Source: Agapanthus africanus (lineage: Eukaryota > Streptophyta > Magnoliopsida > Asparagales > Amaryllidaceae). Taken from it: a DNA stretch of 64,000 bases. The DNA lies in contig JASDDO010000026.1 in assembly GCA_030015575.1 (NCBI GenBank), forward strand, positions 192,163,739 to 192,227,738, in the 5' to 3' direction. The translations under genes were made by a program, and so were the position numbers. Under the pieces are notes generated by a model. It had not been told where the DNA came from. It saw nothing but the letters and a program-made list of their open reading frames with translations, and ran no database searches. The stretch's first letter is position 1. Each line of letters opens with the position of its first letter. Below are positions 48,101 through 58,093 of this stretch, in pieces.

Positions 48101-49140
48101 AACCATGCATCTATTGTAGATTTGTAGCGAGAACTGTAGTATTCCTCGTTTTATACGTGGATGACATTCTCTTAATAGGAAATGACATTCCTATGCTACA
48201 ATCTGTCAAGGGGTTCTTGTCACACAGGTTCTCCATGAAAGACCTGGGTGATGCCTCCTACATTCTGGGTATCCGGATCTACCGTGACAGATCCAAGAGG
48301 ATATTAGGACTCTCGCAGTCCAGGTACATCGACACCATACTGAAGAGATTCAGTATGGAAGATTCCAAGCGCGGTAATCTACCGGCTTGTCACGGGATCA
48401 CCCTCTCCAAAGAGATGTCTCCCAAGACTGATTTGGAGAGGGATCGCATGTCTATTATACCCTACGCTTCTGCGGTAGGCTCTATAATGTATGCGATGTT
48501 GTGTACCAGACCGGATGTGGCTTATGCACTGAGTGTGGTAAGCAGGTATCAGTCAAACCCTGGGGAGAAACATTGGATAGCAGTAAAGAACATTCTCAAG
48601 TACCTGAGAAGGACTAAGGAGATGTTCTTGGTGTATGGCGGAAAAGACCTGCAGATTGAGGCCTTTGCTGACTCCAGCTTCCAGAGTGACAAGGATGATT
48701 CCAAGTCCATGTCGGGTTTTGTCTTTACCCTCAATGGAGGGGCGGTGTGTTGGAAGAGCTCCAAACAGGAAACCGTTGCTGACTCGACTATGGAAGCGGA
48801 ATACATCGCTGCATCTGATGCCGCAAAAGAAGCTGTCTGGATGAGGAAGTTCTTGAAAGAACTTCAGGTGGTTCCGTCCATTGTTGACCCAATACCTCTG
48901 TATTGCGACAACAACGGGGCTATAGCTTTAGCGAAGGAACCCAGGTCCCATCAGAAATCCAGACACATCTTAAGGCGGTATCACCTGATCAGGGAGATCG
49001 TGGATCGCCAGGAGATCGAGGTCCGGAGAGTTGCATCAGAGGATAACACAGCAGATCCATTCACCAAGGCCTTGCCCCAGACTCAGTTCGAGCGGCTGAT
49101 CGAGATGATAGGTCTTCGATACGCCAGTACATGGCCTTAG
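45190..49140 (+). CDS. Gag-pol polyprotein of copia element C
   Basis: 1316 codons from the first ATG (45190, MTGLKLLLDKN) to TAG at 49138-49140; the frame is open six codons further up but without an ATG. Positions from the ATG: gag about 1-245; zinc knuckle CFYCHKSGHWKQDC about 256-269; protease active site WVLDTGSGSH about 303-312; GAG-pre-integrase zinc site WHCRLGH and then CQSC about 440-475; integrase D502, D565, E601 (D,D-35-E); linker with RRSSR and HPPERY about 762-773; RT with YVDD about 989-992; RNase H with ADSS, MEAEY and CDNNGA. The order is that of Ty1/copia, and residue similarity suggests Angela/BARE. It looks whole and is closely similar to A. As usual in the family, gag and enzymes share one frame, so extra gag would need splicing or another mechanism. 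Confidence 0.96.
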   Translation: MTGLKLLLDKNILTGPNYKDWLRNVKMAITYDKLGYILTTKAPPVPGPTSSVADVEIRKTWEIDCARAKCLVLASMDNDHQRRHENMDLESIFLHTKELYGEQSRIARYEVSKKLFSARLAVGSSVADHVLKMIGYIEELADLGTTLENELYTDLILQSLPSTYAQFILNFNMQGKEVELAELLNMLRTAEGTLQKGRETSTLFVGGSSSSRSRAKAKGKKKKAPAKPRGGVGKVDTKGKGKATKVAGKLVGKEECFYCHKSGHWKQDCKAWKARTQDLKRVAASASGVYVIENCLSINSTSWVLDTGSGSHICNSLQALRKRRVLKAGDMTLRVANGASMDAEAVGDYHLGLSDGHFLVLRSCYYVPNATCNIISVSLLSKEGYEFAFVSNVVNIHLNQVLIGSGTLNNGIYVLNQPQIFNIQNTHKRKSPEINKTFLWHCRLGHINERRLTKLHTEGYLDSFEYQSYATCQSCLKGKMTKAPFSGHGERASELLGLVHSDVCGPMSTHARSGYSYFITFTDDFSRYGYVFLMKHKSEAFEKFQEYKNEVEKQTGKSIKILRSDRGGEYLSAEFLNYLKENGILSQLTPPYTPQHNGVSERRNRTLLDMVRSMMSNAELPRSFWGYALETAAYLLNRVPTKTVPTTPYELWSGKKPYLNHIKTWGCPAFVKKQHADKLEARSVQCKFVGYPKNSKGYYFYCEEEQKVLVSRHAHFLEHQFIEKEISGSAIELEEIPEPQTITESLVEPESSKEQDIPMPLRRSSRQSHPPERYYGFLIDGDREDCILDCDEPTSFQQAIQSVDSVKWLDAMRTEMESMYTNNVWTLDIAPDGVKPVGCKWIFKRKIGVDGQVETYKARLVAKGFRQRPGLDYDETFSPVAMLKSIRILLAIAAFHDYEIWQMDVKTAFLNGHLEECVYMDQPEGFIQGGSSGKVCKLLKSIYGLKQASRSWNICFDETVKEFGFIKNPDEPCIYCRFVARTVVFLVLYVDDILLIGNDIPMLQSVKGFLSHRFSMKDLGDASYILGIRIYRDRSKRILGLSQSRYIDTILKRFSMEDSKRGNLPACHGITLSKEMSPKTDLERDRMSIIPYASAVGSIMYAMLCTRPDVAYALSVVSRYQSNPGEKHWIAVKNILKYLRRTKEMFLVYGGKDLQIEAFADSSFQSDKDDSKSMSGFVFTLNGGAVCWKSSKQETVADSTMEAEYIAASDAAKEAVWMRKFLKELQVVPSIVDPIPLYCDNNGAIALAKEPRSHQKSRHILRRYHLIREIVDRQEIEVRRVASEDNTADPFTKALPQTQFERLIEMIGLRYASTWP

Positions 49141-49143
49141 TGC

Positions 49144-49153
49144 AAGTGGGAGA
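49144..49153 (+). other. Element C polypurine tract
   Basis: AAGTGGGAGA just before the 3' LTR. The same tract stands before the 3' LTRs of A, B and D and would prime plus-strand DNA. Confidence 0.88.
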
Positions 49154-49154
49154 T

Positions 49155-51183
49155 TGTTAGTGTATATGCCCTAGAGGCCATTACTGTATCATACTAGCTT
49201 GTATATTACTTAATGGAAGCTTGGGATATTCACAGTTGTATATACAATCTTGCTCGAAATGGTAGTATGCTACTTGGTTTGTCTCTGCTTTAATATGTGC
49301 ATGTGTTTCTTTTAGCATATTGCGGGTATACATATTAGTAGAGCCCTTAGGATCTTTGCTTGATTACCAGCGTTGTGATGGCGCTCGCACTCGTGGGAGC
49401 TGGGTAATCTATAAGCACATCCTTATACAGGTCCCTGGTCGTTGGACTATCGAGACAGGGCATCGATACTCCGGAGTAGACTAGCGTATGCGCTTCTCAT
49501 CCCAGTGTGGGAGACGGTCTGTCCCACAGCCGTTAGTACGTCGTACTTGGGATAGTATGCGGGTGCTCGTTAGGTTACAAGTACACTGGACAGGACTCGT
49601 CGGGAACTGTTGGTTGGTAATATACCTATCGTCAGTTATCAGTTCCCAGGTGACATGAGTACAGCTTAGTCCGCTGACTTGACACTGTCACTTCGCCTCG
49701 AGTGTGTTCCCACTGCACTTTGATTACTACCCTACCACGGCTCAGAGGAGTCGTGCAAACAGGTAGTTTTTGGGTGCAGTCCCGAAGCACTTGGAGGCAG
49801 TGACGGTTAGACAGGATTCGTCTCTCCCGGTATTGGGGGTTGACATCGCGCTGTGTCCAGGAGAGCCATTACACGAGTAGTCCCTGGCCAGGGCAAGCGA
49901 GATATACTGGTAGGCTTCCAGTGTTATCTCAGGGTGTTCTGGGCTTCACTCCGACACGACTTGTACCGCTATTAGGGGACTGACGTTCACCGCCCCCCTA
50001 GGCCCGCCATGCGATGTATCAGACGAACAGACCGGACTGTACGGAGACTGTCACATACAGGCTCAGTAGGAGTGCAGATGGGGTTCACCTCGTCAGTCTT
50101 CTTATCGACATCTACCTGGGGACCGTTACGTACAGCTAGTGCCGCTTGCGGTCTGTGGTTAAACCCACTGCCAGCGTAGTGTCGAGTCTTTAGAGTCCCA
50201 CACAGAGAGCTATTCGCCTTTAGGCAAAATGAGTAGAGGTCGCATGGTTTTGCGACAGGGTTCGTTCGCATCCGCGCACTTGTGCACGTTTGCTGTCCGG
50301 ACAGTCTATACTAGCGGGCTTTGGTTTAAGCCGGATCCTAGTATATGATTTGAGATTGGTTTTTCTCATTGTGTTCGTGTTCCTCGGATCACGAATGCGG
50401 GTGCGTATGCACAGTTGCTTGAGATTGGGGGAGAGGACCTTGTTTAGGGTTAATGGCCTTTGTCATTTTATTAACCCTATTGATTTTGTGTGGATTATTG
50501 TTAATTGATAATTAGCTTAATTATTGTGCATGGTTGTTGTTGACAATTTGACTTCATTGACTTGTTGACCATGTTGACAACTTGACCATAATCATTTCAT
50601 TTGGAAGATGCTCTTTGATCTTTGCAAAAATGAAATGATAATGGTCAATTCATGATTTATCATGACAATTTTCAAGCTAATTATCTAATTAAACTTATCC
50701 TCACATATTAGTGAGAATGGCTCACTATTTTTCTCATTCTATCATATCTTTTCTCTCTCTTGCTCATCCTCTCCCTCAAGCTCTCTCCCTCTCATGTGTT
50801 GAGAAACAAAAAGCTTGAGAAAAACCCTCTCTTGATCTTCTCTACTCACTTCTAGGGTTCAAGTCTTAGCATTTCTTGCACTCTAGTTACTCCTAGCTTG
50901 GAGTTGAAGCTAAAGGTGGTGGCTTTCGGGTGGATCCTTCTTTGACGGGAGAAGACAAGCAAGGTGATCCTTTTCTACCATACCTAGGAGCAAGGAGAGA
51001 AGGACTAAAGACCAAAGGTATAACCTTTCTTCACTTAGCTACTTTGTAGTTAGGGTTAGCTAGTTTATGTTTAGCAAAGATCCTCACAAGCATAGTCCAT
51101 GTTGCCTAAGTCATTAAAAAATCCGATTTTTATTATGTTTTCCGCCTCCCCGTAAGCACCGGGATGGGCAACACGGACTTACA
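49155..51183 (+). repeat. Element C 3' LTR
   Basis: 2029 bp, offset by 8065 from the 5' LTR and nearly identical to it. Followed by GTCTC (51184-51188) and then by the rest of solo LTR F. Confidence 0.96.
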
Positions 51184-52196
51184 GTCTCCACTAAGCACCC
51201 GTATACCATCTTTGATGTCAAACACCAATGGATGCGGGATCATCCATCGCCCATCAAATGGGTCAAGAAGCGTATACGCTAGTCTACTCTGGAATATCAA
51301 TGCCCCATCTCGATACACCCTTGACTAGGAAAAATTAAAGGATGAACATATGGACTACCCTAGCCCCACTAGTATGATCTCCATCATAGTCCTGGTAGTC
51401 AAGTACACATCCTAAGGGCTTTATCAACATGTAAGAGCAAGACAATATCATAATATAAGTCTACATGTTAAGATAAAAGAGCAACCAGATAGCATACTAT
51501 CATGTCGAGCAAGAAAGTCCTCTCTATATATGTCCAAGCATCCATTATAATATACAATCATGTATAAGAATGGCCTCTAGGGCATACATACAACTAACAC
51601 AAATGTACCCAGTAGTAATGGTCATTTCGTCACAGTTACAACCGTGACCATATTATAAAATCTTTGGTCACGGTTTGAACCGTTACTACAAAATAAATGA
51701 TGGGCCCCACAATGCACTGGAGATAAAACCCCAAATCCCGTCCTATTTTTTCTCCGATCATTTCCCCCCGCCCAAATTTTCACCAAGTGCCAAAAATTGT
51801 CACCGTTGTCTCTCCCGCCTCCGGAGCTGCTTGCCGTCGCTGCCGTGGCTGTCCCCTTCAAAGCCTTTGCCTCCCTGGTCGAACTCGTCATCGAAGGCCC
51901 AGACCCGATCGAGCTCGTCGTTAAAGCTCGTCATCACCGTCATCGAAGCTAGGTCATCGTCGAAGCACTCCGTCCTCGTCTAAAGGTAAGTAAACTTGAT
52001 TAGGATTAGGATAATTTTAAGTTTTTTTGGTTTAATTTTAATTTTAATTTCTGCCCTTGGCGCGCTGTCGTTGAATCTGATCGAAGTCCTGGGTTATCAC
52101 CGTTGTCGTCGAAGATCGTCAAGAGGTAAATTTTAATTTTTTTTGGTTTAATTTTTGATTTTTGCAAAATACCTGATTTTTTTTTTGTTTTTCCTT

Positions 52197-52290
52197 GCTG
52201 CTGCTGTTGTTGCTGATGTTGTTGATGATGTTATTGTTGGTGGTGTTGTTGTAGTTGTTGATGTTGGTGGTGATGTTGTTGGTGTTCGGG
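52197..52290 (+). repeat. TTG/GTTGAT-rich microsatellite
   Basis: Imperfect run of TGT/TGC/TGA trinucleotides (about 95 bp). Confidence 0.85.
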
Positions 52291-52445
52291 TATAGTTAGG
52301 GTTTAGGTTAGGTTAGGGATTAGGGATAAGGATATGCTTAGGGTAGGGTTAGGTTTTGAGTTAGGGTTGGGCTTTGGATTAGGGTTAGGTTTAGGGTTAA
52401 TTAGGGCTTGGGGATAGGGTTAAGGATAGTTTAGAGTTTATGGTT
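52291..52445 (+). repeat. Degenerate telomere-like TTAGGG/TTTAGGG tract
   Basis: About 150 bp with many TTAGGG, TTTAGGG and TTAGGTT units in one orientation, interrupted by variants. Plant telomeres are normally TTTAGGG. This copy sits inside a transposon and is too irregular to be a recent telomere. Confidence 0.7.
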
Positions 52446-52479
52446 AGAGTTAGTGTTAAGGTAATTTAGCGAATTTTTG

Positions 52480-52815
52480 TTGGTAATTTAGTGAAAAGCA
52501 ACAATAGTTAAGGGTATTTCCATTGAAAAACAACAATAGTTAAGGATATTTTAGTGTAAATAAGTAACATTGAGCAGATGGGGTTTTTTTACTAAAAAAT
52601 TTAATGATAGTTCAGTGAAAACAACAAACGTTAACGGTTTTTAGTGAAATTTATAGTGATTTTGTTAATTTACTAAAATGAATTGTTTAGTTAAATTTTT
52701 AAGATAGTTTAGTGAAAAACAACAATAGTTAAGGGTATTTTAGTTAAATTCTTAGTAATTTAAGGTAGTTTAGTGAAAAACCAAGAATAGTTAAGAGCGT
52801 TTTAGTGTAATTTAA
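52480..52815 (+). repeat. Direct repeats of TAGTGAAAAACAACAATAG type
   Basis: Four or five diverged copies of a unit with TTTAGTGAAAAACAACAATAGT and then TAAGGGTATTTTAGTG at irregular spacing of 50-110 bp. Subterminal direct repeats are a known feature of CACTA elements, where they bind the transposase; that role here is inferred. Confidence 0.65.
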
Positions 52816-52842
52816 CAGAATGGAAGAAATAGGTTGTTTAGA

Positions 52843-52950
52843 GGTGTGCGTGTGCGCGCGTGGTGTGCATACACACACACACACAAACATACACACACAC
52901 AAGCATGCGCGCGCGCGCACACTCACACACACACACACACACAAACACAG
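52843..52950. repeat. Alternating GT/CG/CA tract
   Basis: About 105 bp of almost strictly alternating purine and pyrimidine: GTGTGCGCGCG, then CA repeats, CGCGCGCGC and CA repeats again. The first part can pair with the later part. Confidence 0.9.
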
Positions 52951-53783
52951 CCTAACACCAAACCTAAATCCAAAATCTTAAACTCGATTAATAAAACCCT
53001 TAACTTTAAAAAACTGTACCCTAAACCAAAAACTTCAAAACCTTGAAATTGAAACATAAACGTAAAACCATTTCATCGATAATCATATGCAAAATTCAAA
53101 ACACGACTTAGTTCCTATCTATCGGTTAATATACGTTCGATATTCGTCATGACATAAAACTACACGAAGGTTGTTAAATATCGGACAATATCATTCGGTT
53201 CTAAACCGTCGTGTAGTCTATGTGACGAGAAGAATCAATCGTGTGATAACCGATAGATTTGTTCTGTGTGGATAAGTTAGGAATGTATAAAGCAGACACC
53301 TGCATTCACTTGTGTTTTTATTCGTTTTGAGATATTTCGTCTGTACCTTTCCGCTGGTTTTCCGTATACAACGAAAGATTAGATGTTCATTTCAATACTG
53401 TTTGACAGTATTGAAATGATCATCTTTTCTATTATAATGTAATTGGAGAGCAGCGGGGAGGTCCTGCCGAAATTTTCTCGAAACAGATGAAAACACAAAT
53501 GAATGGGTATATGCTTTATACAATCTTAATAGGATAGGTTCCTTACCCCCGACAACCGCTACCCTCGACATCCAATATAGAATATTTAACATGATCATCA
53601 TCTTTCTTGGGAGAAGAATCCAACTCCCTAGTTATGAGTATTTGCTCTCGGTTCTTGATAATCTTTATAGCTAAATCATCAATTGAAACTTAAGTTAACC
53701 AAGTCTTCAATTAAACCAAGCACTAACATTTCTTAGTATCCCGTCTATCGTGTATCTGTCAAGAAATCTTAATCCGATGAGCC

Positions 53784-55264
53784 TTGTCTATAGGAACCTT
53801 ACTTCGTCCGGACTGTTCTAATATGGCATTCTCGTACCTCCACGACAAGAGTTGGATGTGCGTCGATACACTCTCGAGAGTCAACCGCTTTTTCGTTGAC
53901 GGTATTAGCTTTTTCACCAATTTTGCCTACACATTTCTTGGGTTACCGAAAGAGTACGAAATCTATTATCCTTACTCTAAGTGTATGAACAAGCGATTAC
54001 TCAAAAAGTCGGAAGTTGAGTTACACATCGTGAGGTACGATTTCATTAGAGATTATACTACATGGGAACTTCACGGAGAAAAAGTCATTGTAACGGAAGA
54101 CGGGGCATGGGTGCAAGAGACGGAAAACAAATTCATCGAAACGGAAACCGCAAAGTGGCAAGGGAAAGTATAAGAAGACGAGGAAGTGGAATGGCAGTTT
54201 GAAGAAGACGAAGCCGTTGAAGAAGATGGTACTGTATTCGCGCCGATCGATGAAATGGATCAGCTTATAAATGCCGGTAGACTTGCTTATGATACATAAA
54301 ACACTGGACCTTTATTATTAGAGAAGTATAAGGCTGACTCTAGGATCTTGCTATATCCAAATTGCAAAGGGTTTTCAAAACTCACATTTTTCATACGTCT
54401 CTTCCAGATCAAGTTCAAGAATAGATGGAATGACCAGTCTTTCACCGATCTTCTAGAATTGCTGAAAAAAGTTTTTTCCGACGGATATGAAGTGCCACCG
54501 AGCTGGTACGAGGCGCAAAAGATAATCACAAATATTGGCGTGAAGTATCATAAGATACATGCATGTGAAAATGATTATGTTTTGTTCAAGAATGAATACG
54601 CCACACAGAAATTGCCCTGTGTACGGGACCAACCGATTCAAGCCTAAGAAATACCCTCAGTCGAGTGATGTGCCCATGAAGATTTTTTGTCATTTTCCAT
54701 TAATACCGAGGCTGCAACGGTTATTTATGTGTGAGGAAACGGCGTCCGAAATACAGTGACACCATAAAGCGCCTTGTGAAAAGGGAAAAATAAGTCATCC
54801 TAGAGTTTCAATATCGTGTAAAGTTTTAGATAAAAAAAATCCTTCATTCAGCGCAGACCCTCAGAATGTGAGGCTGGGAATTGCGAGAGACCGTTTCAGT
54901 CCATTTGAGATGATTCACGGCGGGCGTACTCACGGTATTTGCCTGTTGTGGTGACTATATACAATCTGCCGCCATGGAGAGCTATGACGCAGTCTTATTT
55001 TACATTGGCGCTTTTAATCGACGGTCCTTCATCTCCTGGGAAAACATCGACGTGTACTTTCAACCCTTGATCGATGAGTTAAAGTTGCTGTTGGTGTTCC
55101 CGTCTAAAATTTCTGCTCAAAACAGCCCAAGGTATCAAATGGCAGTAATACACTTAAAAAAATACAAACTGGTATATTCTGGGCTGTATTTTGCCAAACT
55201 CTCAAATGAGAATCAGGTAATTTCTGATGGCATCAACATCATCTCGAAAAGTTCTTCGACTTGA
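53784..55264 (+). pseudogene. CACTA TNP2-type transposase remnant
   Basis: 53784-54173 encodes the transposase-associated N-terminal domain: DKSWM, then a conserved helix with VDGISFFTNFAY, VELHIVRYDFIRDYTTW and HGE. The same frame continues past two in-frame stops (54171-54173 and near 54297) into an acidic stretch and then 54348-54620: LYPNCKGFSKLTFFIRL, KFKNRWNDQSF, PPSWYEAQKII and HACENDYVL, all typical of TNP2. A frameshift near 54620 moves it to NRFKPKKYP and FPLIPRLQRLF. Further shifted pieces (about 54850-55130) give NVRLGIARDRFSPF, NLPPW and IDVYFQPLIDEL. The protein normally continues several hundred residues with the catalytic core; here it ends near 55264. Two stops and at least two frameshifts make it dead. 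Confidence 0.85.
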
Positions 55265-55479
55265 TATATTATGAGCCTCATAACTCTTCTGGAATCAAAA
55301 GTTGTGAGCAAATGTGCTATGCACATATGGTTTAAGTAATACTCTACCACATAGAGAAAATGAGAGATCTTTTTTCTACCACTCCTCTATAATAAAAGGG
55401 GACACCTTTCATAAAAGAGGAGGATTCAATCCTCAAAGGAGATTTGTTCTCTAAGCTAGGGCCTCAGCTGTCTCCCCAT

Positions 55480-55625
55480 AATGCGCATATGCAGAAGTGC
55501 CATGTGCGATGCACGTGCGCACCATGTGAGGCCTTCAAGTGCGCAACACGTGCGACGCATATGCGCCAACTCCGTGCGATGCATGTGAGACCGCCGTGCC
55601 AACACGTGCGACATACGTGCCCGAA
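55480..55625. repeat. CACGTGCG / GTGCGATGCA repeat cluster
   Basis: About eight variants of GTGCGAYGCA, ATGCGCA and CACGTGCG in 145 bp, many containing the CACGTG core or NdeI-like CATATG palindromes. No frame here is credible. Confidence 0.6.
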
Positions 55626-56344
55626 TGCAAAGAAGCATTTTTCTGCAGCTAGGAGTTTAAGCTCCAACCTATTCTTCCCCTTGATGAATAGGACATCCCT
55701 CCACACCTTCGATATATGGCGATGTAATCCCTCAGCATTTTCAGAGAGGTGGTGGGTTCCAACGACCAATGATCCCTCTTTCCAAATGGATATGGAAAGA
55801 CCCCCATATGCATCTGCAAGCTACAACCGACAATTTAATTCTTTCAGAAGACCTCCCTATAAGCTTCCACAAAAAACATAGAATTTAACTCTCAATAAAG
55901 AAGAAGATATTCCTCCTCTTAAACTCTAGATAAAGAAAACACAGAGATAAAAATATCTCTCATTTACCTATCATATCATATCTATGGGTTTAACCCTTTA
56001 AAAGAACTTGGTTCTTTCTCTGAATTTGAGATCCATAAGACAAGTCTACCAAAAGGTGAGAATTTAATTCTCATTGGGAAGATCTTATTCTCGAGAACCA
56101 AAGATTCAGGGGAGAAATGTATGAATGGACATGAAAAAGAGAAGGTTTATACTCCAGGAATTTAGTTCCTTCATAAATAAGAACTTAGTTCTTAAAGAAC
56201 CTGATCCTAGATCATCAAAATACTGATCTTGGTGATCGTTAATGATCAAAATACCATTAACAAAAGTTAAACTTTTTAATAAAACATGAACAAAGATTAA
56301 ATCTCTAAGGACTTAGCGCCTCACAAAATATATACGTAAGCACT

Positions 56345-56622
56345 CGAAAGAAGCAGAAGGCATCGTATCACGTGATATCCACGTGAGCACACAGAATCTC
56401 AAAGACTCATCGTCTACGTAAAAGGCATGTGAGCATCCAAGACCCATGAAAACAGCGCCTCACGTGATAACACGTGAGCTTCAGAAAGCAAAACAGATTA
56501 GTGCTTAGCAATATTTTAGCGCCTCACGTGATAACACGTGGGTGCCAAGAAACATAGCGTCTTATGTGATAACACGTGAGCGGGAAAAAGGAGCAAGGGC
56601 TCACGTGATATCACGTGAGCGC
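56345..56622. repeat. Array of CACGTG palindromes with 4-5 nt centres
   Basis: Five units of the form CACGTG-ATA(A/T/TC)-CACGTG at about 56370, 56462, 56525, 56560 and 56600. The last, 56599-56620, is a perfect 22-bp palindrome. Phrases such as 'agcgcctcacgtgataacacgtgagc' recur with variation. CACGTG is the plant G-box core; a regulatory role is only inferred. Confidence 0.75.
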
Positions 56623-57367
56623 TAAAACAAGTAGGATATTATATCCTATACTTAAACTTGGGATTCTCTGCTCAGTGCTTAGCACTGTTGGGTAATGTAA
56701 AACTCAAAACAGAGAATATGACCCAGTGCTTAGCACCGTCGGGTAACATAAAAGCCCAACACTTAGTCTAAAAATAGACTGAGTCCATGAAGTTTTATAC
56801 TTCTTTGATTTTAAATCAACTGAGCCCATATGCTCATGATATTCAAGTTGATCTTAGTCCTATATATGATTAATGATCTTCATCCCATATTTTCTAAGTT
56901 AATCTTAGTCTTATATAAGACTAACGATCCTTAGATCCACCATGATCTTTTCCCTCATATACGAGATTTGGTTCAAGAGTACGTCTTTCCACACCTCTGA
57001 TATACGGCATTGTAATTTCTCAATGTTTTCAGACAGGTGGCGGGTCCCAACAGCCAACAACTCCTTCCTCGTCCCTACTTGAAGAAAAATATGAAATTTC
57101 ATCAAGACAGGGAATGTCTACACATCCCATATTGATGCACACCCTCATATCGATACACCCCACATTTATGCACTTCTATATTGATACGCACATCTCATAT
57201 TGACACGAATCGCATATTGAGCTCCGAATTTATACATATATGTATATGTATATCTTTGAGAAAAATATAAATGCCTTCAAATTGGATCGTACCCCAATAT
57301 TGGATGCATCCCATGTTACCATTGTTTACTTTGCCACGTGACATATACACGTGCGCGCACGATGAAA

Positions 57368-57600
57368 AATGGACCGAAATGTCCTTAAACTAATATTCTT
57401 CCCAAACATGGGAATGTTGGACTGAAATGTTCTTAAACAAATATTCATCCCAAACATGGGAATGTTTGACCAAAATGTCCTTAAACTAATATTCGTCCTA
57501 AACATGGGAATGTTGGACCGAAAAGTCCTTAAACTAATACTTCGTCCCGAACACAGGAATGTTGGACCGAAATGTTTCTAAACTAATATTGGACCACGAT
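57368..57600 (+). repeat. 48-bp tandem repeat array, left
   Basis: About five units, each with GGACCGAAATGTCC (an inverted repeat GGAC/GTCC), then TTAAACTAATATTCGT and CCCAAACATGGGA (inverted repeat CCC/GGG). A related array lies at 60980-61310. Confidence 0.85.
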
Positions 57601-58044
57601 TTTCTTAAACTAATATGTTTGGCCCTACGGCTGATCTTCATATTGATCCCTGTATACAATCTAGAGGCATAAACAAGCTATACTTCGTCCAGGTTTCCCA
57701 TGGACCGATATGTTCTTAAACTAATATGTTTTGCCTCGCGGACTGTCTACATATTGACTACTGTATACTATCCATGGGCTATTCATATATGATCTGATGA
57801 TCGGTTGAGCCCATACTATCCATGGGCTATTCATATATGATCTGATGATCAGTTGAGCCCATATGCTCACTGTTCCTAAGTTGATCTTACTTCGATATAT
57901 GAATAATGATCCTTAGATCAAACCTATATATCCCATGAACTGATGGACCTCATTTATATGAGATCTGCGTCCTAAGTTCAAAACCATAATAAAAAATATA
58001 TATAACACGACAAGATGTGATCTACTGGAGCAGGTGAAAGTTGT

Positions 58045-58093
58045 TATCGCAACGCGATAACGTAATTAACTGCAGGGGCTTGCGCCTGCAGAG
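58045..58093. other. Pair of adjacent short hairpins
   Basis: GTTATCGC-AAC-GCGATAAC (58045-58063, 8-bp perfect stem) and CTGCAGG...CCTGCAG (58072-58093, 7-bp perfect stem) stand 8 bases apart in the gag-only element's upstream region. Confidence 0.7.

Larger units (their letters stand above)
41090..51183 (+). mobile_element. Element C: whole-looking, very young Angela/BARE-like copia
   Basis: 10,094 bp with 2029-bp LTRs (41090-43118 and 49155-51183) that differ at about five positions by eye, all C/T or G/A. PBS, leader of about 2.1 kb, uninterrupted gag-pol frame, polypurine tract and the GTCTC target duplication are all present. It looks whole and is the youngest element here (about 0.25% LTR difference, roughly 0.1 million years at 1.3e-8 per site per year). 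Whether it is transcribed cannot be told from sequence. Confidence 0.96.
39311..51599 (-). repeat. Solo LTR F (D-like copia), interrupted by element C
   Basis: Minus-strand LTR at 39311-41089 and 51189-51599, about 2190 bp together, related along its whole length to the D LTR. Both flanks are CAAAT (39306-39310 and 51600-51604), so it is a solo LTR inside the CACTA terminus. C inserted with GTCTC duplicated (41085-41089 and 51184-51188). It keeps the GAGAACT/AGTTCTC hairpin (41015-41060). It is more diverged from D than D's two LTRs are from each other. Confidence 0.92.
51605..53783 (+). other. CACTA 5' non-coding region
   Basis: Between the split terminus and the transposase remnant. It begins with inverted CACTA-end motifs (51620-51690), then a CT-rich segment with a possible short exon (about 51770-51985, ending in AAAGGTAAGT), a trinucleotide tract, a degenerate TTAGGG-like tract, a set of TAGTGAAAAACAACAATAG repeats and an alternating CA/CG tract. 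No gene upstream of the transposase is supported. Confidence 0.6.
39298..55264 (+). mobile_element. CACTA (En/Spm) DNA transposon remnant, interrupted by F and C
   Basis: The terminus CACTAGTACAAAT begins at 39298, is cut by solo LTR F after 13 bases, and continues at 51605 with GTACCCAGTAGTAATGG and inverted 'cagttacaaccgtgacc' and 'ggtcacggtttgaaccg' segments typical of CACTA ends. About 2 kb of repeat-rich non-coding DNA is followed by TNP2-type transposase remnants to 55264. The other terminus (a CTAGTG end) was not found; a Ty3-like element abuts the coding remnant. Without the F/C insertion the remnant is about 3.7 kb. Defective. Confidence 0.8.

Noticed and set aside
51675-51983. 102-codon frame near the CACTA terminus as a gene
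   Set aside because: It overlaps the subterminal inverted sequence; the part ending at AAAGGTAAGT may be an exon of the CACTA element but cannot be supported further.
55444-55881. 145-codon frame rich in Cys, His and Arg
   Set aside because: It is produced by the CACGTGCG/GTGCGATGCA short repeats and has no domain.
58045-58093. Bacterial-type terminator or tRNA-like fold
   Set aside because: No U-tract follows and no tRNA arms or conserved tRNA bases can be placed.
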